NCBI RefSeq assembly: GCF_010450875.1
Contig: NZ_CP048422.1
Span: 3,197,001 to 3,261,000, forward strand
Reading direction: 5' to 3'
DNA from: Sphingomonas insulae
Lineage (GTDB): Bacteria; Pseudomonadota; Alphaproteobacteria; Sphingomonadales; Sphingomonadaceae
DNA length: 64,000 nucleotides
Made by a program: the position numbers and the translations under genes. The first letter of the stretch is position 1; each line of letters begins with the position of its first letter. A model generated the notes under the pieces. It was given only the letters and a program-made list of their open reading frames with translations. It had not been told where the DNA came from and ran no database searches. Below, in pieces: positions 27,790 to 35,920 of this stretch.

Positions 27790-28712
27790 GGGAAGGGCAC
27801 TCCGGCGCTGGCGGTAATCCGCCGCATCAGATCCTGCACGGCGACGCGCGTGCAATAGGCGCTCGCCACCTTGGCGACGACCAATCGCTTCTGTTCCGCA
27901 TATGGCGGTGCGGTATCGGAGCCGATCAGGCCGCTGACGATATCGAGCGTCGCCTCGTCAGCCGCCGCATCGAGGGTCCTTAATCCCTGCCGCAACCGCC
28001 GCCAATCGGCGTCGACGCCGTCCTCAGGCTGGGCACAGGTGGCGACGACCTGCGTATAACGCGCCTCCGCTTCGCCTTGCTGCTGCGTTGCCGCCGCCGT
28101 CAGGCTGCCGATCGCGGCATCCAGGCTGGCGCTGTTCTGCAGGGCGAACAGGTCGGCGATCGCCTGCGCGGTCGGATATGCGATGATCGTCTGTCGCAAG
28201 CCCGCGATCAACGGCGCCCGCGCCGCCAGCCGCTGGGCCTCCATGCTGGCGATCAACGCCGGCAGCGCCTTTTCGAAATACACCTCCTTGCTCAGCGCCG
28301 CCTTCGTCCCGGTCAATCCGGCGCCGCCGGCGGACAGAATATTGGCGAGCCGTTCGCCGGCGACCGCGCCACCCCCGGTCAGGGCGAGCGTTCCGATCTC
28401 CAACCCGAAATTGGCGCTTTTGGACTGGATCGCCAGCTTACGACGAAACTGGAGATAGCGCGCGTCGATCGCGGCGAGCTGCACGGCGATGAAGGCGTTG
28501 CGATAGCCGAGCGTCGTGTTGCCGGACGCTGCGATGAGCGCCGCGGCATCCTGAATGCGATACGGCGCCTCGCGGGCGATGGCGACCACCTGATCGGTGG
28601 CGATCACCGGTTCCGGCGTTCCGGCGAAGGAGGCACAACCGGCAAGCAACGGCAGCAGGCCTGCCGCCAGGGGCATCAGCCTCGGTCCCGGTCTGCTGAC
28701 ATTTCCCGACAT
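27786..28712 (-). CDS. Lipoprotein of unknown family
   Basis: A 308-residue product with a lipoprotein signal (LMPLAAGLLPLLAGCAS, Cys at about residue 26). The mature part is Ala-rich and mostly helical. It includes a Gly-rich hydrophobic stretch (about residues 105-140, GTLALTGGGAVAGERLANIL) that could insert in a membrane. I chose the start at 28712 (MSGNVSRPG), directly before the signal; the frame extends 31 codons upstream. It is translated with the next 92-residue gene. Function is unknown. Confidence 0.75.
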   Translation of the reverse strand: MSGNVSRPGPRLMPLAAGLLPLLAGCASFAGTPEPVIATDQVVAIAREAPYRIQDAAALIAASGNTTLGYRNAFIAVQLAAIDARYLQFRRKLAIQSKSANFGLEIGTLALTGGGAVAGERLANILSAGGAGLTGTKAALSKEVYFEKALPALIASMEAQRLAARAPLIAGLRQTIIAYPTAQAIADLFALQNSASLDAAIGSLTAAATQQQGEAEARYTQVVATCAQPEDGVDADWRRLRQGLRTLDAAADEATLDIVSGLIGSDTAPPYAEQKRLVVAKVASAYCTRVAVQDLMRRITASAGVPFP

Positions 28713-28826
28713 AGAGCCCCCGCCCCTCGACCCGCTGCAGTCGAACCGAGGGTGGGCCACGATGTCGGCGTTGACAATCGACCGATTGAACCGGTTGCAC
28801 CGCAATGCAACCGATTCGGAGCAACC

Positions 28827-30221
28827 CTAGAAGTGAATGGCGCGTCCGTACGCACTGAGCGTGCTCTCGTGCATCATTTCGCTCAGCGTCGGATGCGCGA
28901 ACACGGTCTCCATCAGTTCGGCTTCCGTCGTTTCGAGCTGACGCGCAATGACATAGCCCTGGATCAGTTCGGTGACTTCCGCCCCGACCATGTGGGCGCC
29001 GAGCAATTCGCCGGTCTTGGCGTCGAACACCGTCTTCACGAAGCCTTCCGCCTCGCCCAGCGCGATCGCCTTGCCATTGCCGATGAAGGGGAATTTGCCC
29101 GCCTTCACCTCATAGCCGGCCTCTTTCGCCTTGGCCTCGGTGAAGCCGACCGACGCCACTTGCGGACGGCTGTAGGTGCAGCCCGGGATGTTCCACGTCT
29201 CGAACGGATGCGGCGAGCCGCCGGCGATCTTCTCGACGCAGACGATGCCCTCGTGGCTTGCCTTGTGCGCCAGCCAGGGCGCACCGGTAACGTCACCGAT
29301 CGCGTAGATGCCCTCGACGTTGGTGCGGCCGTAGCCATCGACCTTGATGTGGCCGCGCTCGGTCTCGACGCCCAGCGCTTCCAGCCCGATATTCTCGGTG
29401 TTGGGCACGATGCCGATCGCGACGATGGCATGGCTGAACTCGGTGCTCGTGGCCTTGCCGTCCGCGCCCTTGATCGCCGCGGTGACGCCGTTCGCGCCAG
29501 GTTCCAGCTTCTCGAGGCCGGACTTGGTGAGGATGTTGATCCCCTGCTTGGTCAGCGCCTTGGTCATGAACTCGCTGACCTCGGCATCCTCGACGGGCAG
29601 GATCCGGTCGAGCATCTCGACGATCGTCACGTCGGCGCCCATGTCGTTGTAGAAGCTGGCGAATTCGACGCCGATCGCGCCCGATCCGATGACCAGCAGC
29701 TTGGTCGGCATCACCTCGGGGACCATCGCGTGGCGATAGGTCCAGATCGTCTTGCCGTCGGCCTTGGCGAACGGCAGGTCGCGCGCGCGCGCGCCGGTCG
29801 CGACCATGATGTGCTTGGCTTCGAGATCGACCGTCTTGTCGCCCTGCTTGACGGACAGCTTGCCCTTCCCCGTCAGCGTGCCGACTCCCTCGAACACCTG
29901 GACCTTGTTCTTCTTCATCAGGCCCTTGACGCCGGCGTTCAGCTGTCCCGCCACCTTGCGGCTGCGATCGACGATCTTGCCGAGGTCGAACGATACGTTG
30001 TCCGCCTTCAGCCCGTAGCTGTCGGCGTGGGTCATGTAATGATAGACCTCCGACGTGCGCAGCAGCGCCTTGGTCGGGATACAGCCCCAGTTGAGGCAGA
30101 TGCCGCCCAGCCGCTCGCGCTCGACGATGCCGACCTTCAGGCCGAGCTGGCTCGCGCGGATTGCCGCGACATAGCCGCCGGGTCCCGAACCGAGGATGAG
30201 GAGGTCGAAGGTATCAGCCAC
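28827..30221 (-). CDS. lpdA: Dihydrolipoyl dehydrogenase (E3)
   Basis: A 464-residue flavoprotein disulfide reductase that reoxidises dihydrolipoyl groups of 2-oxoacid dehydrogenases with NAD. Features are the FAD loop ILGSGPGGYVAA (about residue 9), the redox disulfide GGICLNWGCIPTKALL, the NAD loop IGSGAIGVEFASF, a second FAD motif YAIGDVTGAPWLAHKA and the C-terminal base FAHPTLSEMMHES. It belongs to the same minus-strand block as pdhC, with a thioesterase and a small membrane gene between, so it probably serves pyruvate dehydrogenase. Confidence 0.96.
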   Translation of the reverse strand: MADTFDLLILGSGPGGYVAAIRASQLGLKVGIVERERLGGICLNWGCIPTKALLRTSEVYHYMTHADSYGLKADNVSFDLGKIVDRSRKVAGQLNAGVKGLMKKNKVQVFEGVGTLTGKGKLSVKQGDKTVDLEAKHIMVATGARARDLPFAKADGKTIWTYRHAMVPEVMPTKLLVIGSGAIGVEFASFYNDMGADVTIVEMLDRILPVEDAEVSEFMTKALTKQGINILTKSGLEKLEPGANGVTAAIKGADGKATSTEFSHAIVAIGIVPNTENIGLEALGVETERGHIKVDGYGRTNVEGIYAIGDVTGAPWLAHKASHEGIVCVEKIAGGSPHPFETWNIPGCTYSRPQVASVGFTEAKAKEAGYEVKAGKFPFIGNGKAIALGEAEGFVKTVFDAKTGELLGAHMVGAEVTELIQGYVIARQLETTEAELMETVFAHPTLSEMMHESTLSAYGRAIHF

Positions 30222-30257
30222 GTGTGCAATCCTTACCGGGGAAGAAAGAAGACGGGA

Positions 30258-30641
30258 TCAGGCGAGCGGCGCGACCCGCCGGGGTGCGCGGTTTTCGTCG
30301 GTGGCGACGAAGATGAAGCGGGCCTGCGTCACCTTGCAGGCGTCATCGACGTGGCGGGCGCGGCGCCACGCCTCGACCTCGATCGTCATCGACGTGTTGC
30401 CGACCGCGGTCAGCCGTGCATAGACCGACACTTCGTCACCGACGAGCACGGGCGCGTGGAACTTCATCGCGTCGCAGGCGATCGTCACCGCCCGGCCACG
30501 GGCGTGGCGGGAAGCGACCGAGCCGGCGGCAAGATCCATCTGGCCCATCAGCCAGCCACCGAAAATGTCGCCATAGGGGTTGGCATCGGCGGGCATGGCG
30601 GTGACGCGGATCGTCGGCGCGCCTTCGGGCAGACCGCTCAT
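30258..30641 (-). CDS. YciA-type hotdog acyl-CoA thioesterase
   Basis: A 127-residue hotdog-fold thioesterase. The characteristic block DANPYGDIFGGWLMGQMDLA (with the catalytic Asp of the family) is followed by FHAPVLVGDEVSVYA and EVEAWRR. Such enzymes hydrolyse short to long acyl-CoAs in the cytoplasm. The start MSGLPEGAP at 30641 overlaps the stop of the small membrane gene as ATGA. The position between pdhC and lpdA suggests a role in CoA or acetyl-CoA balance, an inference from context only. Confidence 0.88.
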   Translation of the reverse strand: MSGLPEGAPTIRVTAMPADANPYGDIFGGWLMGQMDLAAGSVASRHARGRAVTIACDAMKFHAPVLVGDEVSVYARLTAVGNTSMTIEVEAWRRARHVDDACKVTQARFIFVATDENRAPRRVAPLA

Positions 30642-30838
30642 CCGCGCCTCCGGTCGATGGCGCGGGCGCGGCGCAGCGGCCCGACGCCCATCAGCACCGT
30701 CGCGACCATCGCCGCAGCGCCGCACCACCAGATCACCTCATAGCCGAGCGGATAGGCCCAGGCGGCGGCCCAGGTCATCGCCGTTGCCGCGACCAGCCCG
30801 GCGGCGATGTGCAGCATTTCCACGGTCGTGCGAGCCAC
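30638..30838 (-). CDS. Small two-span membrane protein in the pdh operon
   Basis: A 66-residue protein with two hydrophobic segments (about residues 10-28 and 34-52) and a basic C-terminal tail LRRARAIDRRRG. I do not recognise it. It begins 7 bases after the pdhC stop and overlaps the thioesterase start by 4 bases, which supports it as a real gene. Confidence 0.65.
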   Translation of the reverse strand: MARTTVEMLHIAAGLVAATAMTWAAAWAYPLGYEVIWWCGAAAMVATVLMGVGPLRRARAIDRRRG

Positions 30839-30845
30839 GGTCCGC

Positions 30846-32213
30846 TCAGGCGAGCATGCCGAGCGGACGCTCGACCAGCTCCTTGAACGCCTTCATCAGC
30901 TGGGCGCCGTCCGCGCCGTCGATCGCGCGATGATCGAAGCTGCCGGTGGCGGTCATCACCGTCGCGACAGCCAGCTCGCCATCGACGATATAGGGCCGCT
31001 TCTCACCCGCGCCGATCGCCATGATCATGCCCTGCGGCGGATTGATGACCGCCTCGAACTGCTTGATGCCGAACATGCCCATGTTGCTGATCGACGCGGT
31101 GCCGCCCTGGAATTCCTCCGGCTTCAGCTTATTGTCCTTTGCCCGCGCGGCGAGGTCCTTCACCTCGGTCGAAATCGCCGACAGGCTCTTGGTGTCTGCG
31201 CCCACCACGATCGGCGTGATGAGGCCCGACGGCGTCGACACCGCGACCGACACGTCGGCGCGCTTGAAGCTGATGAGCTGGTCGGGCGTGAACATCACGT
31301 TGCACTTCGGCACCGCGATCAGCGCGACGCCCAGCGCCTTTACCAGCATGTCGTTGACCGACAGCTTGACGCCGCGGCTCTCGAGGCTCGCGTTCAGCTC
31401 GCCGCGCAGCTTGAGCAGCGCGTCCAGCTGGATATCCACCGTCAGGTAGATGTGCGGCACCGTCTGCTTCGATTCGGTCAGGCGACGCGCGATCGTCTTG
31501 CGCATGTTGCTGAGCTTTACCGCCTCATGCGGGATGTCCGGCACGGCGGCGGGCTTGGCGGCTGGTGCAGGAGCGGCCGCGGCGGCAGGCGCCGGATCGC
31601 CCTTTGCGGCGGCCGAGGCGGCGGCCGGCTTGGCGTTGTCGACGTCGGCCTTGACGATCCGCCCGTTGGGGCCGGAGCCGCTGACACCGGCCAGTTCGAT
31701 GCCCTTTTCGGCGGCGATACGGCGTGCCAGCGGGCTCGCCTTCACGCGCCCGCCCGACGACGTGCCCGACGGTGCAGCCGCGGCGGACGGCGCCGCGCCG
31801 GCATCGGCCGGCTTGCCGTGATCCTCAGCCTGGGTGACGGTGCGGTCGGCGGGCTGCGCCTCGCTGCCGGTCTTGTTGGGATCGGCGGCGTCGGGCTTGG
31901 CTTCCGATTCCTTCGCTGCGGGGGCGGGGGTGTCGCTCTTCGATGGAGCGCTCACCGATGCGGCGTCCTCGCCGTCTTCGGCCAGGATCGCGATCACCGC
32001 GCCGACCTTTACATTGTCCGTGCCCTCGGCGATCAGGATCTTGGCGATCACGCCTTCATCCACCGCCTCGAATTCCATCGTCGCCTTGTCGGTCTCGATT
32101 TCGGCCATGATGTCACCGCTCTTGACGGTGTCGCCTTCCTTGACGAGCCATTTGGCGAGCGTACCCTCTTCCATCGTCGGCGACAGCGCGGGCATCTTGA
32201 TCTCGATCGACAT
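30846..32213 (-). CDS. pdhC: Pyruvate dehydrogenase E2, dihydrolipoamide acetyltransferase
   Basis: A 455-residue E2 core subunit of pyruvate dehydrogenase. It has one N-terminal lipoyl domain with the lipoylated Lys in [11 protein letters not shown] (about residues 38-48), a flexible Ala/Pro/acidic linker, a peripheral-subunit-binding domain ([20 protein letters not shown]), a second linker, and the catalytic acetyltransferase domain ending in [12 protein letters not shown] with its active-site His. The start [14 protein letters not shown] is typical. E1 genes (pdhA, pdhB) are not in the window. Confidence 0.94.
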   Translation of the reverse strand: MSIEIKMPALSPTMEEGTLAKWLVKEGDTVKSGDIMAEIETDKATMEFEAVDEGVIAKILIAEGTDNVKVGAVIAILAEDGEDAASVSAPSKSDTPAPAAKESEAKPDAADPNKTGSEAQPADRTVTQAEDHGKPADAGAAPSAAAAPSGTSSGGRVKASPLARRIAAEKGIELAGVSGSGPNGRIVKADVDNAKPAAASAAAKGDPAPAAAAAPAPAAKPAAVPDIPHEAVKLSNMRKTIARRLTESKQTVPHIYLTVDIQLDALLKLRGELNASLESRGVKLSVNDMLVKALGVALIAVPKCNVMFTPDQLISFKRADVSVAVSTPSGLITPIVVGADTKSLSAISTEVKDLAARAKDNKLKPEEFQGGTASISNMGMFGIKQFEAVINPPQGMIMAIGAGEKRPYIVDGELAVATVMTATGSFDHRAIDGADGAQLMKAFKELVERPLGMLA

Positions 32214-32323
32214 GCAGGTCCTCTTGCCTGGGGAGCAGGCCGCTCCCTTCGCGCTCCTGACGCGGGGGGTCAACCCTTGCACGGGGAGAAGCCGCAGGCC
32301 ACGTAACGGAAAAGGGGCAAAAC

Positions 32324-32779
32324 ATGCGCATCTATCTGGTGGTGGTCGACGAGAGCCCGGAAGCGGAGATCGCGTTGCGTTTCGCCGCGCGCCGCGCCGT
32401 CAAGACCGGCGGCGGGGTCGAGATTCTGACGTTGATCCCGCCGCAGGAATTCATTGCGTTCGGCGGCGTGCAGGCGACCATCGAGGAAGAGGCATTGCTC
32501 CATGCCGAAGGCCTGGTCACCGCCGCCGCCGGCACGCTGGTGGACGAATCGGGCCTGAAGCCGTCGATCACCGTGCGCCAGGGCGATGGCCCCAGGATCA
32601 TCCGCGAAATCATCGCCAGCAACCCGGATATCGCCGCCCTCGTATTGGGCGCGGCGCCGTCCGGATCGCCGGGCCAGCTCGTCAGCCATTTCGCCGGTTC
32701 GGACGCCGGGGGCCTGCCCGTGCCGGTAATGATCATTCCGGGATCGCTCACGCGCGAGGCGATCGACCGGCTGAGCTGA
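32324..32779 (+). CDS. Universal stress protein (UspA family)
   Basis: A 151-residue single-domain UspA-fold protein starting [20 protein letters not shown]. The C-terminal region has [17 protein letters not shown] and VPVMIIPGS, similar to the ATP-binding G-2x-G-9x-G(S/T) pattern. It is divergent from pdhC, with 110 bases between, so the two may share a control region. Confidence 0.87.
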   Translation: MRIYLVVVDESPEAEIALRFAARRAVKTGGGVEILTLIPPQEFIAFGGVQATIEEEALLHAEGLVTAAAGTLVDESGLKPSITVRQGDGPRIIREIIASNPDIAALVLGAAPSGSPGQLVSHFAGSDAGGLPVPVMIIPGSLTREAIDRLS

Positions 32780-32807
32780 TGCGGGATGTGCACGCCTATG
32801 AAAACGT

Positions 32808-32836
32808 TTGTGGAGCACCGGCGCATATCGTATAAC
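32808..32836 (+). promoter_or_regulatory. Candidate sigma-70 promoter of a 56-codon gene
   Basis: TTGTGG (32808-32813) and TATAAC (32831-32836) are separated by 17 bases. The -10 box ends 5 bases before the ATG at 32842, so transcription would start at or within a base or two of the start codon. Confidence 0.45.
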
Positions 32837-32841
32837 AAATC

Positions 32842-33012
32842 ATGCGCGCGGATTTCCTAGTGTCGGCCCCCTATGTGCGGGCTCTTGACCTGTTGATGCG
32901 TGCGCTCGGCACTCTGGACGATCTCGACGAAGGCGTCGCTGCCGCACAATTGAGCGGCGTCATCGACCTCGTCGCAGCGCGGATCACCGAACAGAGCCGC
33001 TGCATGCACTGA
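32842..33012 (+). CDS. Small 56-residue protein, possibly leaderless
   Basis: A short open frame, MRADFLVSAPYVRALDLL at the start, GVIDLVAARITEQSRCMH at the end. It is predicted to be largely helical and acidic in the middle, with codon use like its neighbours. I do not recognise a family. There is no ribosome binding site, but a promoter-like -35/-10 pair ends 5 bases upstream, so a leaderless transcript would explain initiation. It lies 62 bases after the universal stress gene. Confidence 0.5.
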   Translation: MRADFLVSAPYVRALDLLMRALGTLDDLDEGVAAAQLSGVIDLVAARITEQSRCMH

Positions 33013-33020
33013 TCGGGCAG

Positions 33021-33080
33021 CGAGACATCGACCGGACAGACATCGACCGGACAGACATCGACCGGACAGACATCGGCCGG
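33021..33080 (+). repeat. Tandem repeat, four units of 15 bases
   Basis: ACAGACATCGACCGG is repeated head-to-tail four times. The first unit starts CGAGAC and the last has GGCCGG; the two middle units are identical. It begins 8 bases after the 56-codon gene and ends 49 bases before the peptidase gene. Confidence 0.9.
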
Positions 33081-33129
33081 TGAAACAAGGGCTTGAGCGG
33101 ACGGACCGGGCAGGCCACACCCGCGTATC

Positions 33130-34410
33130 ATGCTGATCCTCCCACTCCTCGCCGCCGCTGCTCAGGTCGCCGCCCCCTCCCCCGATCCCGCGCGGCTGAA
33201 GGCCAGCGTCACGGCCCTCGTCGGTTTCGGTACGCGCCACACGCTGTCCTCGACCACCGATCCCAAGCGCGGCATCGGGGCCGCGCGCAACTGGGCGGCG
33301 AAGCAGTTCGAGGCGATCGGGCGCGACTGTGGCGGGTGCATCAAGGTCGAACGGATCAGTCGCAGCTTCACCGGCCCGCGCGCGCCGAACGGCGTCGTGG
33401 TCGAGGACGTGCTGGGCATCCAGCGCGGCCGCGATCCGAATCGGGTCGTCATCATCGGCGGCCACATCGACAGCCGCGTCACCGATGTGATGGACGCCAC
33501 CAGCGATGCGCCGGGCGCAAACGACGATGCCTCCGGCGTGGCGCTGGTGCTGGAAACGGCACGGCTGCTGTCGAAGCGGACGTTCGATGCGACCATCGTG
33601 TACGTCGCCTTTTCCGCCGAGGAACAGGGGCTCTGGGGCGCCGAATTGCTCGCCGATACCGCCGCGACCCGCGGATGGAACGTTACCGCGATGCTCAACA
33701 ACGACATCGTCGGCAATTCGATCGGCCAGGGCGGTGTGCGCGATGCCGGTCGCGTCCGCGTCTTTTCCGAAGGCATCCGCGCGGTGGAGGACCTGCCGCA
33801 ACAGCAGCGCCGCCGCGGCGAGGGCGGCGAGGACGATGGCCCCAGCCGCGCGCTCGCCAAGACCATCGACGGCATCGCCGATGCGATTCCCGGCGGCTTC
33901 GACGTCGTGATCGATCGGCGCCCCGACCGGTTCGGCCGCGGCGGCGACCACGAACCGTTCCTGAAACGTGGCTATCCCGCCGTGCGCTTCTCGGTCGGTG
34001 CGGAGAATTGGGATCGCCAGCATCAGGACCTGCGCACGGAAAACGGCACCGTCTATGGCGACACGATCGAGGGCATGGACTTCGCCTATCTCGCCAGGGT
34101 GACGGCGATCAACGCCGCGACGATCGCCCGGCTGGCGGCGGCTCCGGCCGCACCGGCAACCGTGGTGCTGGTCGGCGACCTGTCGCGCGATACCAAGGTC
34201 AGCTGGACACCGGTGCCGGGGGCCGCCGGCTATCGCATCCGCTGGCGCGCCAACGACACCGCGACCTGGACGAAATCGCGCGACGTGCAGGGTAGCGATG
34301 CGACATTGCAGCAGGTGCCGGTGGACGACAATTTCATCGCCGTCGCCGCGCTGGCGGCGGACGGCAGCGAGAGCCTGCCGACCTTTGGAGGACGCGCCCC
34401 GCGGCGGTGA
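33130..34410 (+). CDS. M28-family zinc metallopeptidase with C-terminal fibronectin-like domain
   Basis: A 426-residue protein with a short N-terminal signal (MLILPLLAAAAQVAAPS). The M28 domain carries zinc-ligand motifs in order: IGGHIDSR, PGANDDASG, FSAEEQGLWGAE (catalytic Glu), and a late NWDRQHQDL. The last 95 residues (from PATVVLVGDLSRDTKV) look like a fibronectin type III domain. It is probably a periplasmic or secreted aminopeptidase. The start ATG at 33130 follows the 15-base tandem repeat. Confidence 0.87.
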   Translation: MLILPLLAAAAQVAAPSPDPARLKASVTALVGFGTRHTLSSTTDPKRGIGAARNWAAKQFEAIGRDCGGCIKVERISRSFTGPRAPNGVVVEDVLGIQRGRDPNRVVIIGGHIDSRVTDVMDATSDAPGANDDASGVALVLETARLLSKRTFDATIVYVAFSAEEQGLWGAELLADTAATRGWNVTAMLNNDIVGNSIGQGGVRDAGRVRVFSEGIRAVEDLPQQQRRRGEGGEDDGPSRALAKTIDGIADAIPGGFDVVIDRRPDRFGRGGDHEPFLKRGYPAVRFSVGAENWDRQHQDLRTENGTVYGDTIEGMDFAYLARVTAINAATIARLAAAPAAPATVVLVGDLSRDTKVSWTPVPGAAGYRIRWRANDTATWTKSRDVQGSDATLQQVPVDDNFIAVAALAADGSESLPTFGGRAPRR

Positions 34411-34643
34411 GCGGGCCGCGCCTCCGGCGGACCAACAGACAGGCGATCGACGCGGAGAGGCCGTGTGCCACCGTGGCATTCGACCGTCGTCGCGGCATTT
34501 GCGTGGGGATTGGGGAATAGCCGGATCCGGAGGCCCTGCACGGCGTTACGATCCGCTAACGATGTCGGGGCGACGGGATGTCACCTCGCCCCGCATCAGT
34601 CCGTCACCATCTACGCCGGCCCTGCCTTGGCCAGCGCGCACGA

Positions 34644-35561
34644 TCAGTCGTCGGATTCTGCCGTAACCGGGCTGCCCAACCATTCCTCCAGCGTATCGGG
34701 GATCGCCTTCGTCGGCGCGCCGCCTTGCGCAAATCCTTCTGTCAACATCCGGGCGACGCGGCGGTCGCGCAACTGGATCGAACGTTCGCCGATCACCACC
34801 GCGATCAGCCGACGATTGCCGCGCTTCGCCGATGCTGCCAGCGCGAAGCCTGCCTCTGCGGTATAGCCGGTCTTGAGGCCGTCGGCGCCGGGATAGGCAC
34901 CTAGCAGGTGGTTGTGGTTCTGCACCGTCCGCCCGCCCCAGCTGAACGATCGCGTCGCGAACACCGCATAGCGGCGCGGGTGATCGCGCAGGAGCGCCAG
35001 CGACAATCGCGCCATGTCCTGCGCCGTCGTCAGGTTCGCGCCCGGCAGGCCGGTAGAGTTGGTGAACGACGTGTCCTCCAAACCGAGCGCGCGCGCCTTC
35101 GCCGTCATCATCCGGGCGAACCGGTCCTCCGTGCCGCCCACGGTTTCCGCCAGCGCGACCGCGACGTCATTGGCGGACACGACCGCGACCGCGCGGATCG
35201 CCTGGTCGACCGTCATCGTCGCACCCGGTCGCAGGCCGACGCGCGACGGCTTCTGGCTGGACGCGTAGCGGGAGATGCGCACCGGATCGCCAAGCCGCAA
35301 CGTCCCCTCGTCGAGCGCGTCGAAGGTCAGGAACAGCGTCATCATCTTGGTCAGCGACGCCGGCCGGCGGACGATACCGGCATTCTCGGCATACAGGATG
35401 CGGCCGTCGCGCGCGTCCATCAGAATCGCCGACACCGGCCGCGTCACCGCAGCCGCCGGCGCGACCGGCCCGGCCAGCCCCGTGACCGATCCCGCCAGCA
35501 ATCCGGTGAGCAATAGTCGGCCGCACAGGGCGCTGAGGGCGCGGCGCGTCAGTATCGTCAT
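34644..35561 (-). CDS. D-alanyl-D-alanine carboxypeptidase (PBP5/6 type)
   Basis: A 305-residue S11-type low-molecular-weight penicillin-binding protein that removes the terminal D-Ala from stem pentapeptides. A signal peptide is followed by the active-site motifs SLTK (Ser69, Lys72), SAN (129-131) and KTG (230-232). It is shorter than E. coli PBP5 and ends soon after the catalytic domain, without an obvious amphipathic anchor. It is the last gene of a three-gene block, 15 bases after a lipoprotein gene and downstream of an L,D-transpeptidase gene. Confidence 0.92.
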   Translation of the reverse strand: MTILTRRALSALCGRLLLTGLLAGSVTGLAGPVAPAAAVTRPVSAILMDARDGRILYAENAGIVRRPASLTKMMTLFLTFDALDEGTLRLGDPVRISRYASSQKPSRVGLRPGATMTVDQAIRAVAVVSANDVAVALAETVGGTEDRFARMMTAKARALGLEDTSFTNSTGLPGANLTTAQDMARLSLALLRDHPRRYAVFATRSFSWGGRTVQNHNHLLGAYPGADGLKTGYTAEAGFALAASAKRGNRRLIAVVIGERSIQLRDRRVARMLTEGFAQGGAPTKAIPDTLEEWLGSPVTAESDD

Positions 35562-35576
35562 GACCGATACGTCCGG

Positions 35577-35909
35577 TTACGGATTCGCCTGATCGTTTCC
35601 GGCCGGCGCTTCGTCCCGCGACACGCGCGCGGTCATGCCGGTCGCATCGGCGTCGTCGATCATCTGCGCATCGGAAGCGACGGGCGCTTCCGGCGGCGTG
35701 TCGATCGCCATGGCGTTGGTTTCGACGGCGGCGGTCGGCGTTGCCGATGGTTCGGCGGTCGGCGTCGCGTCGGGCGTCGATTCCTCCACCGGCGCCTGCT
35801 CGGTCATGTTCTCCTCGAGCGGCTGCTCGGGTTCCGAGCGCGAGCATGCCGACAGCATCAGCAAACCCGCGGCCAGTGCCACGCCGGTCTTCATGGTTCG
35901 ATTACGCAT
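35577..35909 (-). CDS. Acidic Pro/Thr-rich lipoprotein
   Basis: A 110-residue product with a lipoprotein signal (LAAGLLMLSACSRSE, Cys at about residue 22) and a disordered, acidic mature part rich in Glu, Pro, Thr and Ala. No domain is recognisable. The start ATG 35909 has GGGACAGG before it; ATG 35894 is an alternative. It lies 11 bases after the L,D-transpeptidase stop and 15 bases before the carboxypeptidase start, so it is probably part of their operon. Confidence 0.72.
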   Translation of the reverse strand: MRNRTMKTGVALAAGLLMLSACSRSEPEQPLEENMTEQAPVEESTPDATPTAEPSATPTAAVETNAMAIDTPPEAPVASDAQMIDDADATGMTARVSRDEAPAGNDQANP

Positions 35910-35920
35910 TACCTGTCCCT

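Noticed and set aside
28077..30743. 888-codon open frame antisense to lpdA and the thioesterase
   Set aside because: LpdA on the minus strand is complete; the plus-strand frame shows no domain.
33021..33080. CRISPR array
   Set aside because: Repeats are 15 bases and contiguous with no spacers; no cas genes.
32871..33131. 86-codon minus-strand frame with VCPVD repeats
   Set aside because: The repeats arise from the 15-base DNA tandem repeat; the rest is the antisense of the 56-codon gene and has no support.
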